DNA of 64,000 nucleotides from JAUMBM01 sp964645715 (lineage in GTDB: Bacteria; Bacteroidota; Bacteroidia; Chitinophagales; Saprospiraceae), in assembly GCA_964645715.1 (NCBI GenBank), contig CAZYAO010000010.1, positions 1 to 64,000 of the forward strand, read 5' to 3'. Shown in pieces: positions 27,031 to 34,785 of the stretch. The notes beneath the pieces were generated by a model, which saw only the letters and a program-made list of their open reading frames with translations, was not told where the DNA came from and made no database searches. The translations under genes were made by a program, and so were the position numbers. Position 1 is the first letter of the stretch. Each line of letters opens with the position of its first letter.

Positions 27031-28629
27031 ATGGTACATACCTTCGAATTGGTGTTGTTGCCTGCCGAAATGGGTGAGCCGACGGCTCTGAGCCGCAGGG
27101 CAGCTGATTATCTGGGGCTGGCACCGGAACAACTCGGCGAACTGCGGGTGCTCAAGCGCAGTATCGATGCCCGTGGGCGACAGCCTGTCTTCAGGCTGCA
27201 GGTCGCTGTGTATATCGATCAACAACCCGATCCGGAACCGGTGATGCTGGACGCCCTGCGGGATGTCAGCCAAGCACCCGAAGTCATTATTGTAGGTGCA
27301 GGTCCCGGTGGTCTGTTTGCAGCCCTCGAGCTCATCGAACACGGCTTCAAGCCCATCATCTTTGACCGCGGTAAAGACGTACGTGCACGCCGGCGCGACC
27401 TGCGTGCCATTCAGCAGTTTGGAGAAGTCAACCCGCATTCCAATTACTGCTTCGGCGAAGGCGGTGCAGGTACCTACTCCGATGGCAAGTTGTACACACG
27501 CTCGCACAAACGGGGCGATATACAAAAGGTGCTCAGCCTCCTGGTTGAGCACGGCGCCAAAAGCGATATCCTCGTTGATGCTCACCCGCATATTGGCTCC
27601 AACAAGCTGCCCAACATCGTTGCTAATCTTCGGGAGACCATCCTTCATTATGGCGGAGAAGTGCACTTTGAAAGTTTTGTCAGCGACCTCGTCATTCACC
27701 ACGGACGCCTGCGCGGGGTAGTGGTCAATGGACAACAAGAGCGGCTGGCCGAGGCTGTATTGCTGGCAACCGGTCACTCAGCACGCGACATTTACTACCT
27801 ACTCCATCAGCATGGCATACGGCTCGAGGCCAAGCCTTATGCCTTGGGTGTGCGCATTGAACATCCGCAGGCACTCATCGATCAGATTCAGTACGGACAG
27901 TCCGTGCGCGAGCACGAGCTACCGGCTTCCAGCTACAAGCTTGTCTGTCAGGTAAAGCAGCGTGGCGTCTTCTCCTTCTGCATGTGCCCGGGTGGACTGG
28001 TTGTGCCGGCAGCTACTGCTCCGGGAGAGCTGGTGGTCAATGGTATGAGCATGAGCCGGCGCGACTCCCCCTACGCCAACTCGGGCACTGTGGTAGCTGT
28101 AGAGCTCGAAGATCTCCGGGCTTTTGCCAGCCATGGTATCTTTGCCGGACTCGCGTTGCAGCAGCAGGTTGAGCAGGCTTTTTTCCGCTACGGCAACGGT
28201 GGCCAGCAGGCGCCAGCGGCGCGGCTGACAGATTTTGTCAGCAAAAAAGTTTCTGCCTCGCTGCCTGGCACCTCTTACATTCCTGGCATCTATGCCGCCC
28301 CTATGCACGAACTGCTGCCTGCAGGCATTTTTGACCGCCTCCAGCTGGCCGTACAGGAGTTTGGCCGGAAGATGCGCGGCTACTATACCGATGAGGCTGT
28401 CGCCATAGGCACCGAAAGCCGTACCAGTGCACCCCTGCGGATACCCCGTGAGCGCGATAGTTATATGCATCCTGACTTGCCAGGTCTCTTCCCCTGTGGC
28501 GAGGGTGCCGGCTATGCCGGCGGTATTCTTTCTGCTGCTATGGACGGTCAAAATGTCGCTGTTGCCATTGCTGGCTGGCTTGACCATAACCGGGTGCCAC
28601 AACTGCCAGTTACCGACAAGCTGAAATAA
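27031..28629 (+). CDS. FAD-dependent dehydrogenase, COG2509 family
   Basis: Uncharacterised flavoprotein family conserved across bacteria, 532 residues. About 85 N-terminal residues form a small domain with alpha/beta character, followed by a dinucleotide-binding motif (VIIVGAGPGGLFAALELIE, from about residue 88) and the family segments NSNYCFGEGGAGTYSDGKL-like (here HSNYCFGEGGAGTYSDGKL), a Cys-containing FSFCMCPGG motif, and a C-terminal FAD segment ending LFPCGEGAGYAGGILSAAMDG. The substrate is unknown. Its last 19 bp, including the stop codon, are repeated 64 bp downstream. Confidence 0.87.
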   Translation: MVHTFELVLLPAEMGEPTALSRRAADYLGLAPEQLGELRVLKRSIDARGRQPVFRLQVAVYIDQQPDPEPVMLDALRDVSQAPEVIIVGAGPGGLFAALELIEHGFKPIIFDRGKDVRARRRDLRAIQQFGEVNPHSNYCFGEGGAGTYSDGKLYTRSHKRGDIQKVLSLLVEHGAKSDILVDAHPHIGSNKLPNIVANLRETILHYGGEVHFESFVSDLVIHHGRLRGVVVNGQQERLAEAVLLATGHSARDIYYLLHQHGIRLEAKPYALGVRIEHPQALIDQIQYGQSVREHELPASSYKLVCQVKQRGVFSFCMCPGGLVVPAATAPGELVVNGMSMSRRDSPYANSGTVVAVELEDLRAFASHGIFAGLALQQQVEQAFFRYGNGGQQAPAARLTDFVSKKVSASLPGTSYIPGIYAAPMHELLPAGIFDRLQLAVQEFGRKMRGYYTDEAVAIGTESRTSAPLRIPRERDSYMHPDLPGLFPCGEGAGYAGGILSAAMDGQNVAVAIAGWLDHNRVPQLPVTDKLK

Positions 28630-28694
28630 GAACCATCAGGCGATAGGCATACCCTGGACATTTAAAATGCCCGTCACCGACAAGCTGAAATAAG
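28612..28694 (+). repeat. 19-bp direct repeat of a CDS 3' end
   Basis: ACCGACAAGCTGAAATAAG occurs at 28612-28630, where it encodes the last residues and stop codon of the flavoprotein, and again at 28676-28694 in the following intergenic space. The bases just before each copy are also similar (CCAGTT and CCCGTC). Confidence 0.85.
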
Positions 28695-28717
28695 CGCTCC
28701 GGCTTTGCCGATTGTAC

Positions 28718-28725
28718 TATCTTTG
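28718..28725 (+). promoter_or_regulatory. -7 box immediately upstream of the RlmI-like gene
   Basis: TATCTTTG, a full TAnnTTTG match, ends 6 bases before the ATG at 28732. Transcription would start at or very near the start codon, implying a leaderless or nearly leaderless mRNA. The -33 element is weak. Confidence 0.6.
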
Positions 28726-28731
28726 CGCAAC

Positions 28732-29919
28732 ATGAAAACAGTAGTCCTCAAAGCTAAGAAAGAAGAAGCTGTCCTGCGACAGCATCCATGGGTTTTTTCA
28801 GGGGCACTTGCCCATGAAGACAGTCCGCTGACTGACGGTGAGCGCGTAGGTGTCGTCAATGCCCGCGGGCAATTGCTCGCTACCGGCCACTACCAGACGG
28901 GCAGTATCCGCGTGCGTATTTTTCACTTTGGCCCGGAGCCGCCACCGGAAGATATATGGCTTCAAAAACTGGCAGCTGCCCTGCAGCTGCGCCAGACGTT
29001 GGCGCTGGCTGGTGCACCTGATACCAATGCCTGGCGGCTGGTGCATGGCGAAGGTGATGGCTTGCCAGGACTCATCATAGATGTATACCACCATACGGCT
29101 GTCATTCAGTGTCACAGCATTGGTATGCACCTCGAGCGCCATGCGCTCGCTGTGGCCCTCCAGCAGCTTTTTGCCCAAAATGGCACGCCCCTGCAAGCTA
29201 TTTACAATAAAAGCCGCGAAACACTGCCTGCCCGCTACGCTGAGCAGACGGCCGATGGTTATCTGTGGGGTGAGGCGCATCCCCTGCCCGTCACCGAAAA
29301 CGGCCATTTGTTTGAAGTTGATTGGGAAGGAGGGCAAAAGACAGGATTCTTCCTCGACCAGCGGGAAAACCGGCAGCTGCTCGCTCGCTATGCTGCCGGC
29401 AGGACGGTCCTCAACGCTTTCTGCTATACGGGGGGCTTCAGTGTGTATGCTCTCAAAGCCGGTGCTGCCAGGGTCGACAGTCTCGATGCCTCAGCCAAGG
29501 CTACCGCGCTGGCAGAAAAAAATGCCGCTCTCAATGGTTTCGGCGCAGAAAGACACAACATTATCACCCAGGATGCGCTCAACTTCCTCCGCCAACAGAC
29601 CAATACCTACGATATTGTTATCGTTGATCCGCCTGCTTTTGCCAAAAGCCTCGATAAGCGACACAATGCCGTGCAGGGGTATAAGCGACTCAATGCCAGT
29701 GCTATGCAGCGCGTAAAGCCCGGTGGACTGCTGTTTACGTTTAGCTGCTCTCAGGTGGTCGACAAAGCCCTTTTTTACAATACGCTGGTCGCCGCTGGCC
29801 TTGAAAGTGGCCGAAACGCCCGGGTGCTGCACCATCTCAGCCAAGGCCCCGACCATCCCGTCAGCCTTTTCCAACCCGAAGGGGACTACCTGAAGGGACT
29901 CGTGCTGCAGATCGTATAA
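28732..29919 (+). CDS. Class I rRNA (cytosine-C5) methyltransferase, RlmI-like
   Basis: Predicted 23S rRNA m5C methyltransferase, about 395 residues. N-terminal PUA domain (about 1-75), a central EEHB-like domain, and a C-terminal Rossmann domain with AdoMet motif LNAFCYTGGFSVYALKAGA and catalytic-type DIVIVDPPAFAKS. The C-terminal segment LFTFSCSQVVD holds a second Cys motif seen in RlmI/RlmO (COG1092). The start at 28732 is set by the ATG just after the promoter box; earlier in-frame codons are non-coding. The target nucleotide is not determinable. Confidence 0.88.
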   Translation: MKTVVLKAKKEEAVLRQHPWVFSGALAHEDSPLTDGERVGVVNARGQLLATGHYQTGSIRVRIFHFGPEPPPEDIWLQKLAAALQLRQTLALAGAPDTNAWRLVHGEGDGLPGLIIDVYHHTAVIQCHSIGMHLERHALAVALQQLFAQNGTPLQAIYNKSRETLPARYAEQTADGYLWGEAHPLPVTENGHLFEVDWEGGQKTGFFLDQRENRQLLARYAAGRTVLNAFCYTGGFSVYALKAGAARVDSLDASAKATALAEKNAALNGFGAERHNIITQDALNFLRQQTNTYDIVIVDPPAFAKSLDKRHNAVQGYKRLNASAMQRVKPGGLLFTFSCSQVVDKALFYNTLVAAGLESGRNARVLHHLSQGPDHPVSLFQPEGDYLKGLVLQIV

Positions 29920-29964
29920 AACTTCTGTTGACAACTGGATATATAATACAAACCAATATACAGT

Positions 29965-31092
29965 ATGGCTACTGCACTCACGATTCTTCTCGCCATTGGC
30001 TTCCCCTGGCTCGCCTACCGACTGCATGCTGTGCCGGGTTTTCCACACGGACTAAGCCCGGCTGTGTTGTGCTATGCCGTGGGTATCCTCATAGGCAATC
30101 TGGTACCTCAATGGGTTGATGGGCAGTGGGCGCGGCAGTTATCGGAAGCCGGTATGCTGGTTGGGCTGCCATTGCTGTTATTTGGCTCCCGTATCAAAGA
30201 AAGCTGGCGACTAATGTTTGGCGTGAGTCTGCGAGCCTTTCTCCTCTGTTGTGTCGGGTCTGTCCTGGGTGTATCCGTAACAGCCTTTTTTTTCCGGTAC
30301 ATACAGCCCGACGGCTGGCTGCCAGCGAGCATGCTCGCCGGGCTGCTCACCGGAGGGTCTCCCAACCTGCAGGCCATCGGCATCGCCCTGCAGGCGCCCG
30401 GCGAATACGTCGTACTAATTCAGGGCACAGAAATCATTGGCGGCGGCATCTACCTACTGCTGCTCATGACGGTCGTCCACCCGTTCTTGGGCTGGTTTCT
30501 CCCGCGATTTACTCATAGCGGTGATACCAGCCCCGCACTGGAGCTGCACCACGTTCCCGCTGGCCTGCGGCCACTGGCCGCCAGTCTGGTCCTTAGCCTG
30601 CTCACCGCTGGCGCAGCCGCGGGGCTTACCTATCTCCTTACAGGCTCACTCAAAGACAGTACCCTCATCATTGCACTACTCACGAGTATCAGCATACTGC
30701 TGTCGCTCACCCCAACGGTCAACAGCTGGCAACACAGCTTCCGGCAAGGGGAGTATTTTGTGCTTATTTTTTGTATCGCGCTGGGTATGCAGGCAGACTT
30801 CAGTCAGCTCCTCACCGAAGGGCTGCCCCTGGCGGCCTTTACCTTGGTCGGCCTGGTGCTGGCCATCTTTTTTCACTTCCTGTTGGGCTGGCTGTTCCGC
30901 GTCGACCGCGATAATATGATGATTGCCACCACAGCTACCATCTACGGCCCGCCTTTCATCCCACAAATCATCGCCGCCATCGGCAACCGCTCGCTGCTGG
31001 CACCCGGCATCGCCATGGGGCTGCTGGGACTCGTACTCGGCAATTATATCGGCTTCGCCGTAGCCTATTCGCTCCGTTCTTTGTTATTTTAA
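29965..31092 (+). CDS. DUF819-family membrane protein
   Basis: Integral membrane protein of 375 residues with about 10 to 12 hydrophobic helices, belonging to the DUF819 (YjcL-like) family. The motif LTGGSPNLQAIGIAL (about residues 129-143) and the related second-half segment TATIYGPPFIPQIIAAIGNR (about 314-333) are typical and suggest an inverted-repeat transporter fold. No function is established for the family. It begins 45 bp after the methyltransferase gene and is followed by a hairpin with T7. Confidence 0.85.
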   Translation: MATALTILLAIGFPWLAYRLHAVPGFPHGLSPAVLCYAVGILIGNLVPQWVDGQWARQLSEAGMLVGLPLLLFGSRIKESWRLMFGVSLRAFLLCCVGSVLGVSVTAFFFRYIQPDGWLPASMLAGLLTGGSPNLQAIGIALQAPGEYVVLIQGTEIIGGGIYLLLLMTVVHPFLGWFLPRFTHSGDTSPALELHHVPAGLRPLAASLVLSLLTAGAAAGLTYLLTGSLKDSTLIIALLTSISILLSLTPTVNSWQHSFRQGEYFVLIFCIALGMQADFSQLLTEGLPLAAFTLVGLVLAIFFHFLLGWLFRVDRDNMMIATTATIYGPPFIPQIIAAIGNRSLLAPGIAMGLLGLVLGNYIGFAVAYSLRSLLF

Positions 31093-31142
31093 AAAAACCA
31101 TCAGGCCATAGCCGGCTGCCGGCGGCCAGGCGGTGTTTTTTT
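31091..31142 (+). terminator. Terminator after the DUF819 gene
   Basis: A7-CC (31091-31099) and T7 (31136-31142) flank nested GGCC/GGCC and CCGG/CCGG pairs, forming a long interrupted stem closing with a T7 run. It starts inside the last bases of the gene. Confidence 0.65.
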
Positions 31143-31231
31143 ACTGTAAAAAAGCTGCCTGAGCGGCTTGGCAACAGCCCTTTTGCCAAAAAGCCGGTAT
31201 ATTAGCTTACAGAAAATAATCTGCAACGATT

Positions 31232-31879
31232 ATGCTTACTACCAAAGATGTAACCTACGCCTACCAACCGCAGCAGCCACTGCATTTTCCCGACCTCCAT
31301 TGTGAGACAGGGGCACACTGGCTGCTGTTGGGACAGAGTGGCAGCGGCAAAACTACCCTGCTACACCTGCTGGGGGGCTTGCTCAAACCCCGTAGCGGCA
31401 GCATACGGCTGGGAGATACTGAACTCAGCAAGTTGAGTGCTGCTGCCTTGGATCAATTCAGGGGCCAACACATTGGAATTGTATTCCAACGCCCTCATTT
31501 TGTCCCCTCCTTATCCGTCGAAGAAAATTTGTGGCTGGCACAACATCTTGCAAGCCTGCCTGTCGACAAAAACAGGGCTGAAAACCTGCTCGAGCGGCTC
31601 GGCATTGCTCAAAAACGCCGCAGTGCTATGCAACAGCTGAGCGTAGGCGAACAACAACGGGTCGCCATCGCAAGGGCACTTATCAATCGCCCAAGTCTCA
31701 TCCTGGCCGACGAACCCAGCTCGGCCCTCGACGACGATAACAGCCAGCGCGTGGTAGCATTACTCGAAGAGCAGGCAAAAGAAGTCAATGCAACCCTGCT
31801 GATCGTCACTCACGACAATCGCCTCAAAGGCCACTTTGCCAATAGTATCGTTCTGGCCCATCAAATCGCTCAAGTATGA
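31232..31879 (+). CDS. ABC transporter ATPase, LolD/MacB type
   Basis: Nucleotide-binding protein of 215 residues for a MacB/LolCDE-class (type VII) ABC system, which performs mechanical work on periplasmic substrates. Walker A GQSGSGKTTLLHLLGG (about 33-48), the LolD-type Q-loop region IGIVFQRPHFVPSLSVEENL, signature LSVGEQQRVAIARAL (Val in place of the second residue of LSGGQ, common in the class) and Walker B LILADEPSSALD. Its stop overlaps the permease start as ATGA (31876-31879), so the two are translationally coupled. Confidence 0.9.
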   Translation: MLTTKDVTYAYQPQQPLHFPDLHCETGAHWLLLGQSGSGKTTLLHLLGGLLKPRSGSIRLGDTELSKLSAAALDQFRGQHIGIVFQRPHFVPSLSVEENLWLAQHLASLPVDKNRAENLLERLGIAQKRRSAMQQLSVGEQQRVAIARALINRPSLILADEPSSALDDDNSQRVVALLEEQAKEVNATLLIVTHDNRLKGHFANSIVLAHQIAQV

Positions 31880-33491
31880 ACCTCCTACGCCTCAGCTGGA
31901 AAAATCTTACGCACCAGCCTTGGTCCACTGGCCTGAGCCTGGTACTGGCAGCGCTGGGTGCCGGCCTCATCAGCTTGCTACTCCAACTCAATCACCAACT
32001 CGATCAACAGTTTCAGCGAAACCTCGCCGGTATCGACCTGGTCGTCGGTGCCAAAGGCAGCCCGCTGCAGCTTATCCTGAGTGGTATGTATCATATCGAT
32101 GCACCCACCGGCAATATACCCATAGCCGAATCAAAGGCTTTCCTCAACCCGCGACATCCGCTCATCAAAAAGGCTGTGCCTTTGTCTTTGGGCGATAGCC
32201 ACCGCGGTCACCGCATCGTGGGTACTACCTACGATTTTCTGGATCTCTATCAGGCCGAAATTGCAGAGGGAAAGCGCTGGGAAGCTCCGCTTGAGGTAGT
32301 CGCAGGTGCTTCTGTTGCTCAAAAACTGGGCCTCCGTATCGGAGACACTTTCAAAAGCTCACACGGGCTCATTGAAGATGAGGATCTTATACACGCTGAT
32401 GCCGATGCCTTTCGCGTAGTGGGTATCCTCAAACCTACGGGCTCCGTTGCCGACCAACTGTTGCTCACCAGCAATGAGAGTCTCTGGGTCGTCCACGAAC
32501 ATCATGCCGGTCATAGTGAACCCACCGCTGTAGCTGCCGAACAACAGGCGGCAGCTAGTCCCGGTGAAATACCAGCGGCAGTTTCACAGGATACTGGAGA
32601 TCACGCTCAGGAAGANNNNNNNNNNNNNNNNNNNNNNNNNNNNNNNNNNNNNNNNNNNNNNNNNNNNNNNNNNNNNNNNNNNNNNNNNNNNNNNNNNNNN
32701 NNNNNNNNNNNNNNNATGCGCACGCACAGGAAGACGGGCACAACCACGCAGACGGACATGCACATGCACAAGAAGACGGGCATGACCACGCAGACGGACA
32801 TGCACATGCACAGGAAGACGGGCACAACCACGCAGACGGACATGCACATGCACAGGAAGACGGGCATGACCACGCGCATGAACAATCCGGCCAACAGGCT
32901 TACGCACAGTTGTACCCACCCGGTAAGCCCCTGATGGAATATACCGATAAAGCTATAACCCTCATTCTGGTACAGTTTAAAGGCCGCAACGCGCAAACAC
33001 TTAATTTTCCGCGCAATATTAACGAAAATACCAACCTGCAGGCGGCCGTACCCGCCATCGAAATCAGCCGCCTCTATGCTACTATGGGTGCCGGCGAACA
33101 GACACTGCGCTGGCTCGCAGCTGTCATCATCATCGTCAGTATTCTGAGCATTTTTATCAGCCTGTATGCCAACCTCGACAACCGACGCTATGAACTGGCA
33201 CTGATGCGCGTCATGGGCGCCTCCCGCAACCGGCTATTCAGCCTGCTGCTGCTCGAAGGCAGCCTGCTGGCATTTATTGGCAGCCTGCTTGGGCTGCTGC
33301 TCAGCCATGGCGGACTGTCGATTGTTGCTGATTATTTTTCGGATGCCTACCGCTACGATTTTCAGGCATGGACACTGCTGCCTGCCGAACTGAAGTTGCT
33401 GGCGGGAGCACTGTTGCTGGGTGTACTGGCTTCGCTTATACCGGCACTAAGAGCCAGTAAAACGGATATTCATAAGACGCTGGCAGAATGA
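31876..33491 (+). CDS. MacB/FtsX-like ABC permease with histidine-rich tandem repeat (interrupted by a gap)
   Basis: Permease of the MacB/LolE class: one N-terminal helix (about residues 15-38), a periplasmic domain, and three C-terminal helices with the FtsX-family segment NRRYELALMRVMGASRNRLF. The periplasmic domain contains a run of His/Asp/Glu-rich 14-residue units (AHAQEDGHNHADGH and its HDH variant), coded by 42-bp repeats at 32718-32885. A 100-N gap (32616-32715) falls inside this repeat; the left and right parts are in different frames only because the placeholder length is arbitrary. The gene is probably intact. It overlaps the ATPase gene upstream and moaE downstream (both ATGA). 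The metal-ligand-rich loop suggests metal binding, by analogy with metal-related MacB-like systems; this is inference. Confidence 0.8.
32616..32715. other. Assembly gap of 100 N inside a coding tandem repeat
   Basis: The left flank ends CACGCTCAGGAAGA and the right flank resumes CACGCACAGGAAGACGG, both parts of the same 42-bp repeat. The true number of repeat units is unknown; keeping the reading frame needs a missing length of 2 modulo 3, so 100 is not the real size. Confidence 0.9.
32718..32885 (+). repeat. 42-bp coding tandem repeat (histidine-rich)
   Basis: Four consecutive units visible after the gap encode AHAQEDGH[N/D]HADGH; units alternate between HNH and HDH, giving an 84-bp higher-order period. 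The last unit decays to DHAHEQ. Units differ by single bases (CACAAG versus CACAGG), so expansion is recent or homogenised. Confidence 0.9.
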
Positions 33492-33916
33492 GTTCCGATA
33501 ATATTGATATCCGCCTGCTCGATACCCCCCTCGCTGTCGAGGATTGCAACCGATGGGTTGCTGCCGATGGCGCGGGGGGACTCGTCACTTTTATAGGAAG
33601 TGTGCGGAACCAAACCAACGGGCGCCGGGTAGTCCGGCTGGAGTTTGAAGCCTATGCGCCCATGGCTGTTCGCGAAATGCAGAAGATCGCCGATCAGGCC
33701 TTCGGTCGCTGGCCGCTGTTGCGTATCGCAATTCATCATCGAACTGGTGTGCTGGCGATAGGTGACATCGCCGTAGTCATCGCTGTCAGCGCTGCCCATC
33801 GGGGACCTGCATTCGAGGCCTGCCAGTACGCCATCGATACGCTCAAACAGACAGTACCGATATGGAAAAAGGAAATATTTGAAGACGGGGAGGTGTGGGT
33901 GTCGGCACATCCCTAG
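33488..33916 (+). CDS. moaE: Molybdopterin synthase catalytic subunit
   Basis: Large subunit of MPT synthase, which transfers sulfur from MoaD thiocarboxylate to precursor Z. The 142-residue protein has the family blocks GLVTFIGSVRNQTNGRRV, LEFEAYAPMA, IHHRTGVLAIGD, VSAAHRGPAFEACQY and TVPIWKKEIFEDGEVWV, including the Lys pair of the active site. The ATG overlaps the permease stop (ATGA, 33488-33491). No other molybdenum cofactor gene lies in the window, so the linkage to an ABC system is unexpected. Confidence 0.92.
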   Translation: MSSDNIDIRLLDTPLAVEDCNRWVAADGAGGLVTFIGSVRNQTNGRRVVRLEFEAYAPMAVREMQKIADQAFGRWPLLRIAIHHRTGVLAIGDIAVVIAVSAAHRGPAFEACQYAIDTLKQTVPIWKKEIFEDGEVWVSAHP

Positions 33917-33922
33917 AAGTAC

Positions 33923-33955
33923 GTGTATTGCGCTGCCAGGGGCAACGCAATACAC
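33923..33955. terminator. Hairpin between convergent moaE and DUF937 genes
   Basis: Arms GTGTATTGCG (33923-33932) and CGCAATACAC (33946-33955) with an inner TGCC/GGCA pairing. There is no clear T run on either strand, so it may be a transcript-end stabiliser more than an intrinsic terminator. Confidence 0.55.
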
Positions 33956-33976
33956 CTAAAGCTCTTGTAATACGAC

Positions 33977-34594
33977 TTACTTGCCTTTATTAAAAAACCC
34001 TCCTAAAATCTTCATCCCCATGCCTGCAACGTCATCGACGATGCTACCATCGCCATCCTGATCCAGCAAACGAGTGACGGTTGCCATCATCGGATTCTGC
34101 GCCTGCTGTTGCTGCGCCGTCTGTCCCAACATGCTCACGAGACTGCCTATGTCAAGCCCGCCTTGGTTTTTTGCTTTCCCGAGAGCCCCCATGACCAGCG
34201 GAGCCAGCATAGTCATCAGCTGACTTACTTGCTCCCCCTGCAGGCCACTCGCTTTACTCACCATCTCAACCGCACCGCCCTGACGATTGCCAAGCACATG
34301 ACCGACGATACCCGCTCCATTGGCAGCCCGCTGACCTGCGCCGGCAGCCTGACCTGACAATAGACCCGTTATGTCATCCAGTATACTTCCATCGTGATCT
34401 CTGTCAAGTGCTTTCATGAGTGCACCTGCTCCCTCTGGACTGCCAGCATTCTTGGCCAATGCACTAACGAGCGTTGTCACGACACCACTCGCCGCCGTAC
34501 TCGTTTGTTCTGGATTAGCTCCCAGCTGCTTGCTGAGCTGACCGATAGTTTGCTCATTGAGCAAGGATTGTAATACATTGGAAATATCCGCCAT
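33977..34594 (-). CDS. DUF937-family protein with EF-hand-like loops
   Basis: Uncharacterised 205-residue protein of the DUF937 family. It contains two acidic calcium-loop-like motifs, DRDHDGSILDD (about 63-73) and DQDGDGSIVDD (about 178-188), flanking a Gln/Gly/Ala-rich helical middle. No signal peptide is evident. The N-terminus (MADISNVLQSLLNEQTIGQLSKQLG) matches the family. Function unknown; calcium binding is suggested by the DxDxDG pattern. Monocistronic and convergent with moaE. Confidence 0.8.
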   Translation of the reverse strand: MADISNVLQSLLNEQTIGQLSKQLGANPEQTSTAASGVVTTLVSALAKNAGSPEGAGALMKALDRDHDGSILDDITGLLSGQAAGAGQRAANGAGIVGHVLGNRQGGAVEMVSKASGLQGEQVSQLMTMLAPLVMGALGKAKNQGGLDIGSLVSMLGQTAQQQQAQNPMMATVTRLLDQDGDGSIVDDVAGMGMKILGGFFNKGK

Positions 34595-34688
34595 GATGCT
34601 ATAAATTTGTAAATGATCGAACGCATTATCCAGCCATCAGCTGAAAGCCGGTCGTATTCCCCGAATATAACCGCTGCTTATTTTTGTT

Positions 34689-34783
34689 GGGGCAGATCCG
34701 CATAGCTGCGTCTGTAACATCTCACTGAGCCAAACGGCAAGTATCGCCTAGCCGGGGCAGACCCGCATGGCTGCGTCTGTAAC
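34689..34783. repeat. Two-copy hairpin element
   Basis: Two 30-bp copies at 34689-34718 and 34754-34783, both running GGGGCAGA..CCGCAT..GCTGCGTCTGTAAC, with only two differences. Each copy can fold with CAGA/TCTG and CGCA/TGCG stems; both differences lie in the bulge or the loop. The second copy abuts the end of the transglycosylase gene. Confidence 0.7.
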
Positions 34784-34785
34784 CC

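Noticed and set aside
26830..27777. Long antisense open frame opposite recX and the flavoprotein gene
   Set aside because: It crosses two strongly supported plus-strand genes and has no family content.
28631..31111. Shared AACCATCAGGCnATAG at 28631 and 31096
   Set aside because: A 16-base similarity with one mismatch between two gene ends; too short and with only two copies to call an element.
32607..32996. Cys/Met/Val-rich minus-strand frame across the repeat
   Set aside because: It is the reverse complement of the histidine-rich repeat; the plus frame joins cleanly to the permease on both sides.
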